In this document: positions 58,037 to 64,000 of the stretch, piece after piece
Layout: each line of letters starts with the position of its first letter
Numbering within the stretch: position 1 is the first letter of the stretch
Origin: an uncultured Alistipes sp.
Lineage (GTDB): Bacteria; Bacteroidota; Bacteroidia; Bacteroidales; Rikenellaceae
Direction: 5' to 3'
Length of the DNA: 64,000 bases
Assembly: GCA_944321765.1 (NCBI GenBank)
Contig: CALUMQ010000029.1
Span: 1 to 64,000, forward strand
Notes under the pieces: generated by a model
Seen by the model: the letters and a program-made list of their open reading frames with translations, nothing else
Told to the model about the DNA's origin: nothing
Database searches by the model: none
Position numbers and translations under genes: made by a program

Positions 58037-61000
58037 ATGAAATTCAAGGAGTACAAAGGCCTCGACCTGGCCGGCATCGCCGCCGACGTGCTCGGCGAGT
58101 GGGACGCCAACGACACGTTCCACAAGAGTATCTCGACCCGCGAGGGTCATCCCGCATTCGTCTTCTACGAAGGCCCCCCGTCGGCAAACGGCATGCCGGG
58201 AATCCACCACGTCATGGCCCGCACGATCAAGGACGTATTCTGCCGCTACAAGACGCAGCAGGGCTATCTCGTACACCGAAAGGCCGGATGGGACACCCAC
58301 GGACTCCCCGTGGAGCTGGGCGTCGAGAAGAAACTCGGAATCACCAAGGAGGACATCGGAAAGAAGATTTCGATCGAGACTTACAACCGCACCTGCCGCG
58401 AAGCCGTCATGGAGTATACCGGCGTGTGGGAGGATCTCACCCGCAAGATGGGATACTGGGTCAACATGGACGACCCCTACATCACCTACGACAACAAATA
58501 CATCGAGACGCTGTGGTGGCTGCTCAAACAGCTCTACGAAAAGGGGCTGCTCTACAAGGGTTACACCATTCAGCCCTACTCGCCGGCCGCGGGAACGGGA
58601 CTCTCGTCGCATGAGCTGAACCAGCCCGGATGTTACCGCGACGTGAAGGATACCACGGTCGTCGGGCAGTTCCGCATCAAGGATCCCAAACCCGAAATGA
58701 CGGGTTGGGGCGATCCCTTCTTCCTGGCATGGACCACGACGCCCTGGACCCTGCCGTCGAACACGGCGCTCTGCGTCGGACCGAAGATCGACTACGTGGC
58801 CGTGCGCACCTACAACGCCTACACGGGCGAGAAGATGACCGCCGTGCTGGCCAAGGCGCTGCTGTACGCCCACTTCAACAAAAAGGCCGAAGGCATCGCC
58901 CTCGAGGAGTACAAGCCCGGGGACAAGCTCGTGCCGTTCCAGGTCGTCGGCGAATGGAAGGGCCCGGAGTTGGTCGGCATGCACTACGAGCAGCTGATTC
59001 CGTGGGTGAAGCCCGTCGAGGTGGATGCCGACGGAAACTGGAAGGATGCCTCGCAGAAGGCTTTCCGCGTCATCCCCGGCGACTACGTGACCACCGAAGA
59101 CGGTACGGGTATCGTACACATCGCCCCGACGTTCGGTGCCGACGACGCCTTCGTGGCGCGCGCTGCGGGCATCCCGTCGCTCTTCATGATCAACAAGAAG
59201 GGTGAAACCCGCCCGATGGTCGACCTTACCGGAAAGTTCTACATGCTCGACGAGCTGGACGAGCGCTTCGTAAGCGAATGCGTCGACGTCGAGGCTTACA
59301 AGGAGTATGAGGGCCGCTGGGTCAAGAACGCCTACGACCCGCAGTTCACCGTCGACGGAAAGTACGATGAGAAGGCGGCCCAGGCGGCCGAATCGCTCGA
59401 TGTATACATCTGCATGAAGATGAAGGCCGCATCGAAGGCCTTCCGCATCGAGAAGCACGTGCACAACTATCCCCACTGCTGGCGGACCGACAAACCCGTC
59501 CTATACTACCCGCTCGACTCGTGGTTCATCCGCTCCACGGCCCTCAAGGATCGCATGATGGAGCTCAACCGCACAATCCGCTGGAAACCCGAGTCGACCG
59601 GCTCGGGACGCTTCGGAAAGTGGCTCGAAAACCTCAATGACTGGAACCTCTCGCGCTCGCGATTCTGGGGCACGCCGCTCCCGATCTGGGCAACGGAAGA
59701 CCGTTCGGAACTGAAGTGCATCGGTTCGATCGAGGAGTTGATGAAGGAGATCGACAAGTCGATCGCTGCGGGTGTGATGACCGAAAACCCCTACAAGAAC
59801 TTCAAGGTCGGCGACATGTCGAAGGAGAACTACTCGACGAAGAACATCGATCTGCACCGTCCCTATGTCGACTCGATCGTGCTCGTCTCGTCGAAGGGCC
59901 AGCCGATGCATCGCGAACCCGATCTGATCGACGTGTGGTTCGACTCCGGCGCCATGCCCTATGCACAGGTGCACTATCCGTTCGAAAACAAGGAGCACTT
60001 CAAGGAGGTCTACCCCGCCGACTTCATTGCCGAGGGCGTCGACCAGACGCGCGGATGGTTCTTCACGCTGCATGCCATCGCCACGATGCTCTTCGACTCG
60101 GTAGCCTTCAAGAACATCATCTCCAACGGTCTGGTGCTCGACAAGAACGGCAACAAGATGTCGAAGCGTCTGGGGAATGCCGTCGACCCATTCGAGGTTC
60201 TCGCCACCTACGGTGCCGACGCCACGCGCTGGTACATGATCTCCAACTCACAGCCGTGGGACAACCTCAAGTTCGACCGCGACGGCGTGGACGAAGTGCG
60301 TCGCAAGTTCTTCGGAACGCTCTACAACACCTACTCGTTCTTCGCACTCTACGCCAATGTCGACGGATTTACGGGCCACGAGCCCGAGGTGCCGCTGGAG
60401 AAGCGCCCGGAGATCGACCGATGGATCATCTCGCTGCTCAATACGCTCGTCAAGCAGGTGACCGACTCGCTGGAAAATTATGACCCGACGCCTGCGGCCC
60501 GTGCCATTCAGGAGTTTGTCGGCGAGAACCTCTCGAACTGGTACGTGCGTCTGAACCGCAAGCGTTTCTGGGGCGGCGGCATGACCGAGGACAAACTCGC
60601 TGCCTATCAGACGCTCTACACCTGTCTGGAGACCGTGGTAATGCTCTCGGCGCCCTTCGCTCCGTTCATTTCGGACCGCATCTTCCGCGATCTGAACGCC
60701 GTGAGCGGCCGTCACACCGATGAGTCCGTACACCTCTCGACCTTCCCCAAGGCTGACGAAGCGTGCATCGACGCCCGCCTCGAAGAGCGCATGGATCTGG
60801 CCCAGAAGGTCTCGTCGATGGTCCTCGCCCTGCGCCGCAAGGTCTCGATCAAGGTACGGCAGCCGCTGATGAAGATCCTCATTCCGGTGCTCGATCCCAG
60901 AATGGCCGAAGATATCGCGCAGGTCCGCGACCTGATCATGAACGAGGTGAACGTCAAGGAGGTAGAGCTCATCAAGGATACCACGGGCGTCATTACCAAG

Positions 61001-61522
61001 CGCATCAAGCCCAATTTCAAGACCCTCGGGCCCCGCTACGGAAAGCAGATGAAGCAGATCGCCGCCCTGGTTGCCGGATTCTCCCAGGAGCGCATCGCCG
61101 AGATCGAAGCCGCCCCGGAAACGACCCTCGACCTCGGATCGGAGCAGATCACGGTAACCCCCGCAGACTTCGAAATCACCTCCGAGGACATGCCCGGATG
61201 GCTGGTGGCATCGGAAGGAAAACTTACCGTGGCCCTCGACATCACCCTCACGGACGAACTCCGCGCCGAAGGTACGGCACGCGAATTGATCAACCGCATC
61301 CAGAATATCCGCAAGGATTCCGGATTCGAGGTGACCGACAAGATCCGTATCGAGATCGAGCAGAAGCCCTTCGTGACCGATGCCGCGGCCCGTTTCGCAG
61401 ACTACATCGCCTCGCAAACCCTGGCGGTGGAGGTACGCACGACGGAACATCCCGCCGGTGAGGTCGTGGCTCAGACCGATGTCGACGACCAGCCGTTGAG
61501 CATTGCCGTAACCCGTATCTGA
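58037..61522 (+). CDS. ileS: isoleucyl-tRNA synthetase
   Basis: The 1161-residue class I synthetase charges tRNA-Ile. The HIGH-type site reads GIHH in PPSANGMPGIHHVMARTIKD and the KMSKS site is KMSKRLGN. The editing domain contains WTTTPWTLPSN. The long size and GIHH variant fit the eukaryote-like IleRS group found in Bacteroidetes, which tends to resist mupirocin. The ATG at 58037 was chosen because an upstream TTG at 58001 lies only 4 nt after the -7 box. Confidence 0.97.
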   Translation: MKFKEYKGLDLAGIAADVLGEWDANDTFHKSISTREGHPAFVFYEGPPSANGMPGIHHVMARTIKDVFCRYKTQQGYLVHRKAGWDTHGLPVELGVEKKLGITKEDIGKKISIETYNRTCREAVMEYTGVWEDLTRKMGYWVNMDDPYITYDNKYIETLWWLLKQLYEKGLLYKGYTIQPYSPAAGTGLSSHELNQPGCYRDVKDTTVVGQFRIKDPKPEMTGWGDPFFLAWTTTPWTLPSNTALCVGPKIDYVAVRTYNAYTGEKMTAVLAKALLYAHFNKKAEGIALEEYKPGDKLVPFQVVGEWKGPELVGMHYEQLIPWVKPVEVDADGNWKDASQKAFRVIPGDYVTTEDGTGIVHIAPTFGADDAFVARAAGIPSLFMINKKGETRPMVDLTGKFYMLDELDERFVSECVDVEAYKEYEGRWVKNAYDPQFTVDGKYDEKAAQAAESLDVYICMKMKAASKAFRIEKHVHNYPHCWRTDKPVLYYPLDSWFIRSTALKDRMMELNRTIRWKPESTGSGRFGKWLENLNDWNLSRSRFWGTPLPIWATEDRSELKCIGSIEELMKEIDKSIAAGVMTENPYKNFKVGDMSKENYSTKNIDLHRPYVDSIVLVSSKGQPMHREPDLIDVWFDSGAMPYAQVHYPFENKEHFKEVYPADFIAEGVDQTRGWFFTLHAIATMLFDSVAFKNIISNGLVLDKNGNKMSKRLGNAVDPFEVLATYGADATRWYMISNSQPWDNLKFDRDGVDEVRRKFFGTLYNTYSFFALYANVDGFTGHEPEVPLEKRPEIDRWIISLLNTLVKQVTDSLENYDPTPAARAIQEFVGENLSNWYVRLNRKRFWGGGMTEDKLAAYQTLYTCLETVVMLSAPFAPFISDRIFRDLNAVSGRHTDESVHLSTFPKADEACIDARLEERMDLAQKVSSMVLALRRKVSIKVRQPLMKILIPVLDPRMAEDIAQVRDLIMNEVNVKEVELIKDTTGVITKRIKPNFKTLGPRYGKQMKQIAALVAGFSQERIAEIEAAPETTLDLGSEQITVTPADFEITSEDMPGWLVASEGKLTVALDITLTDELRAEGTARELINRIQNIRKDSGFEVTDKIRIEIEQKPFVTDAAARFADYIASQTLAVEVRTTEHPAGEVVAQTDVDDQPLSIAVTRI

Positions 61523-61605
61523 GGCACACAATATTTCCGGGAATTTTTGGTTATATCGGAAATATTGCTTAATTTTACATTAAACCAAAAGAGGAGGATA
61601 CGACT

Positions 61606-61986
61606 ATGGCAGACGAAAGAACCCGATACAGCGATGCTGAACTCGAGGAGTTCAAGCAGCTTATCCTGAAGAAACTCGAGAATGCCCGAGCCGACTACGA
61701 GTTGTTGCGTGCCACGATTACTCACACGGCAGATAACGACACGGAAGACACGTCGCCGACATACAAGGTGCTCGAAGAGGGCGCCGCAACCCTCTCCAAG
61801 GAGGAGAACGGACGTCTGGCAACCCATCAGATGAAGTTTATCCGCAATCTCGAGATGGCCCTCGTGCGCATCGAGAACAAGACCTACGGAATCTGCAAAA
61901 CAACCGGCAAGCTGATTCCCAAGGAGCGTCTGATGAAGGTACCCCACGCCACCGAGTGCATCGAGGCCAAGGAGCGCCGCAAATAA
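61606..61986 (+). CDS. DksA/TraR-family protein with two of four zinc cysteines
   Basis: This 126-residue protein has the DksA/TraR layout: a long N-terminal coiled coil (about residues 8-90) and a C-terminal zinc-finger-like unit YGICKTTGKLIPKERL...ATECIEAK. The canonical CxxC-x17-CxxC spacing is kept but Cys2 and Cys4 are Thr100 and Ala121. DksA family members adjust RNA polymerase with ppGpp; this short form may act without zinc. It follows ileS by 83 bp. Confidence 0.88.
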   Translation: MADERTRYSDAELEEFKQLILKKLENARADYELLRATITHTADNDTEDTSPTYKVLEEGAATLSKEENGRLATHQMKFIRNLEMALVRIENKTYGICKTTGKLIPKERLMKVPHATECIEAKERRK

Positions 61987-62211
61987 CCTCCCGGGCCGGG
62001 GGAGGGCTGTGGGCCGGGACGCAGAGGCCGACAAACTGAAATCGGAAAGCAGACGGAGCGGACGGAGCAGATGGAGCGGACCGAAACAGGCGGACCGATC
62101 GGGATGAAACAGGCAGACCGATCGGATCCGGACACACAGAAAGTCTGAAGGCCGGAAGATCGAAAAGATTCCGACGTCCGCGAAGTGTCCCGCAACTCAA
62201 TCGAATGATGG

Positions 62212-62247
62212 AAAAAGATTCGCCGCATGATTACGGCGAATCTTTTT
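62212..62247. terminator. terminator after the DksA-like gene
   Basis: A perfect 14-bp stem (62212-62225 and 62234-62247) with an 8-nt loop, A5 on the left arm and a T run on the right. Confidence 0.85.
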
Positions 62248-62373
62248 TATATCCATGGTTTCATGCTCCGATGACACTCCTCACAACAGTTCCCGATACA
62301 AGCCTCCGGCCGAGCGGCAAAAATCCCCGGTCGATAACACCCCACGAACATACGTTATCCGGGAAAAATCCGT

Positions 62374-62381
62374 TATCTTTG
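62374..62381 (+). promoter_or_regulatory. -7 box of the Omp85-like gene, 7 nt before its start
   Basis: TATCTTTG fits TAnnTTTG and ends 7 nt before the ATG, giving a leader of only a few nucleotides. Confidence 0.6.
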
Positions 62382-62388
62382 ACACATA

Positions 62389-64000
62389 ATGTACGGCGTA
62401 ATACGACATTTTCTGTCCTTTTTGCTGGCGGTCTGCGCTTTGACGGCCCGGGCCGCCGGTCCTGCTACGCCGACTCCCCCACGCTTCTCCTCCGACAGCT
62501 CCCGAATAGAGACTAACCCCCAGACCGAGGTACGCAATCAAAGGCTCTACGACAGCATTCAGTCGAAAACGAGCCGCAATGCCGTACCACGAGCTCTCTA
62601 TCGCATGCTCTTCGTTCGTCCCCGGCTCGATACAACGGCAAGTGGACGCATCACCGATGAAGCCGAGTTGCTGAAACCCTATGCCGGGAAGACGATCGGG
62701 AACATCACGATCGAACGCCGTCAGGTATTTGACGAAGGTGGAAACAAGCTCGAACGAACGGGCAACAAACTCCACGTACTGACTCAGGACAGGGTTATCC
62801 GTCGAGACCTGTTTTTCAAGTCCGGAGACAGGCTCGATCCCGAGCTTATCGTGCGCAACAAGCAGCTCATTCGCTCGCGCAGCTACATCTCTGACGTCGA
62901 TGTACAGGTCTTCCCCGACCCCGAAGACTCCACGCGCGTAAACCTCCATATCGTGACGCGTGACAGCTGGACAATCTCACTCGACGGAGCCCTGCACTCC
63001 GAAAACCGAACCATGGTAGGACTCTACGATGCCAACATCTTCGGAACGGGAAACCGACTCAAGGTGATGACCAATTTCGACCGCCGCGACTTCTCCTACG
63101 GAGGGAACATGTTCGAATATGAGATTCCCAATGTACTGGGAACATTCTACCAGGCGGATTTCACAGCCGGAAAGGATTTCTACAACTCGACACTCGACGT
63201 CTCGCTGCAGAAGGAGTTCCTCCGACCGACCGACTACGAGTTCGGCGTCGCCTACAGCAACATCAAGGAGAAGATCTACATGATCGAACAGGACTCTTCG
63301 GAGTTGGTACGGCAGCGGAATCTCGATATCTGGGCAGGATATTCACATCGTTTCCATCGTATCGAATCGAGTTTCTTCCTCACGGGCCACTACAATCACC
63401 GGCGTGTCGGATTGCGGCCCGCTGTGGCTCCGAACCTCAATCCCGCATTCCATGACCGGGACATCCTGCTCTTCGGAACGGGTCTCTACCGGGAGAAGTT
63501 CTACTCCGCCAACATGTTCTATGGATTCGGCGTCCGCGAGTACCTCGCCACGGGATACAAGGCCGAACTGACATCGGGATACGCCTGGGGAGAGTTTAAC
63601 GACGGCATCTACCTGGGAATCAGCTGCAAGGCCGGAAGTTTCCGCCCCATCGGGTACATCATGGGAAATTTTACCCTGGGCAGTTACATCGATCCTCAAT
63701 CCGGCATGTGGTACCACAATGCCATCGATATCGATCTGCGATGGTTCTCGAACCTCCTCGCCGTCCGGCGAAGCCGCATCCGACAGTTCCTCACGCTCAA
63801 CTACACCCAGGGGTGGAACCGCGGCCAGGGAAACGACGAAAGCGTACGCTTCACCCGGACCAACGGTCTGCAGATGCTCAACGAATACATGATCGGAACC
63901 AACCGCGTGGTGCTCAACACCGAAACCGTGCTCTTCACACCCTATCAGCCATTGGGATTCCGTATCGCTTTCTTCGGATTTGCCGACTTCGGGCTGATCG
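62389..64000 (+). CDS. Omp85/BamA-TamA-like outer-membrane protein, partial
   Basis: The frame begins with MYGVIRHFLSFLLAVCALTARA, a signal peptide, and stays open to the window end (537 codons seen). After a polar segment, a POTRA-like domain is visible at about residues 100-195: IGNITIERRQVFDE, then LFFKSGDRLDPELIVRNKQ and LIRSRSYISDVDVQVFP. The rest alternates hydrophobic beta strands typical of a surface-antigen barrel. It may be an outer-membrane insertase or a relative of unknown cargo. The 3' end lies outside the window. Confidence 0.85.
   Translation, partial: MYGVIRHFLSFLLAVCALTARAAGPATPTPPRFSSDSSRIETNPQTEVRNQRLYDSIQSKTSRNAVPRALYRMLFVRPRLDTTASGRITDEAELLKPYAGKTIGNITIERRQVFDEGGNKLERTGNKLHVLTQDRVIRRDLFFKSGDRLDPELIVRNKQLIRSRSYISDVDVQVFPDPEDSTRVNLHIVTRDSWTISLDGALHSENRTMVGLYDANIFGTGNRLKVMTNFDRRDFSYGGNMFEYEIPNVLGTFYQADFTAGKDFYNSTLDVSLQKEFLRPTDYEFGVAYSNIKEKIYMIEQDSSELVRQRNLDIWAGYSHRFHRIESSFFLTGHYNHRRVGLRPAVAPNLNPAFHDRDILLFGTGLYREKFYSANMFYGFGVREYLATGYKAELTSGYAWGEFNDGIYLGISCKAGSFRPIGYIMGNFTLGSYIDPQSGMWYHNAIDIDLRWFSNLLAVRRSRIRQFLTLNYTQGWNRGQGNDESVRFTRTNGLQMLNEYMIGTNRVVLNTETVLFTPYQPLGFRIAFFGFADFGLI

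Larger units (their letters stand above)
61987..62388. other. 402-bp gene-free stretch with short repeats
   Basis: No gene is seen. It contains a 9-bp tandem repeat (62052-62078, three copies, GACGGAGCG-like), an imperfect 20-bp direct repeat (62083-62102 and 62106-62125, one mismatch), a terminator at 62212-62247 and the promoter of the last gene. Confidence 0.6.

Noticed and set aside
61838-62200. A minus-strand frame reading as Ser-Ala-Pro repeats from the 9-bp repeat
   Set aside because: It overlaps the DksA-like gene and the repeats alone explain the pattern. No start, promoter or homology supports it.

Overview
The window looks like a chromosomal housekeeping segment from a GC-rich Bacteroidales bacterium, most likely an Alistipes-type member of the Rikenellaceae. 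Evidence seen directly: many genes are preceded by the Bacteroidetes -7 promoter box TAnnTTTG (often TATCTTTG, TACCTTTG or TAACTTTG), Shine-Dalgarno sequences are scarce, coding DNA is GC-rich with AT-rich gene starts, and the families present are typical of Bacteroidales (GSCFA, DUF2851, DUF4377, SufE plus a MIP18-like protein, LpxK/Kds lipid A-KDO enzymes, GIHH-type IleRS). The genus is inference. I saw no rRNA, tRNA, insertion sequence, prophage, CRISPR array or origin.

Layout. 0.1-4 kb: typA, a small membrane protein, a lipoprotein with two DUF4377 repeats, a DUF454 protein and rpiB. 4-8 kb (minus): a DUF2975 membrane protein, an XRE regulator and a secreted M16 protease. 8-15 kb: acyl-ACP thioesterase, GT4 glycosyltransferase, ispE, GSCFA, a phosphatase-fold protein with a broken metal site, sufE, a MIP18-like Fe-S protein and a DUF2851 protein. 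15-20 kb: secA, dCMP deaminase and an SDR. 20-23 kb (minus): lpxK-punA-ssb-thioesterase. 23-26 kb: M23 peptidase lipoprotein, ispD, a membrane protein with an acidic tail, rubredoxin. 26.5-33.5 kb: an M49 peptidase (minus), panC-panD, a DUF456 protein and an M16 lipoprotein. 33.7-40.8 kb (minus): rsfS-ftsH-cdsA-psd-AI-2E family protein-riboflavin kinase/AhcY fusion. 41-47.5 kb: lipoprotein, oxyR, trpS, ClC protein, threonine aldolase and a second membrane-protein/XRE pair. 47.5-52.5 kb (minus): lon-kdsB-kdsA-kdsD. 52.6-64 kb: valS, rnhA, an MsbA-like ABC transporter, ileS, a DksA/TraR-like protein and the start of an Omp85-like outer-membrane protein that runs off the end.

Together the genes cover envelope building (lpxK, kdsA/B/D, MsbA-like exporter, cdsA, psd, Omp85-like), isoprenoid precursors (ispD, ispE), pantothenate/beta-alanine (panC, panD), protein export and quality control (secA, ftsH, lon, M16/M49/M23 peptidases), tRNA charging (trpS, valS, ileS) and oxidative-stress control (oxyR).

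The most notable items are an uninterrupted reading frame joining a complete riboflavin kinase domain to a complete S-adenosylhomocysteine hydrolase; an alkaline-phosphatase-fold protein that has lost most of its metal ligands; a group of genes whose -7 box lies exactly 4 nt before the start codon (predicted leaderless mRNAs), including the back-to-back ispE/GSCFA pair with only 33 bp between start codons; and a ClC protein lacking both the gating and the proton glutamate. I did not find a clear new multi-gene system such as a defence island or secondary-metabolite cluster.
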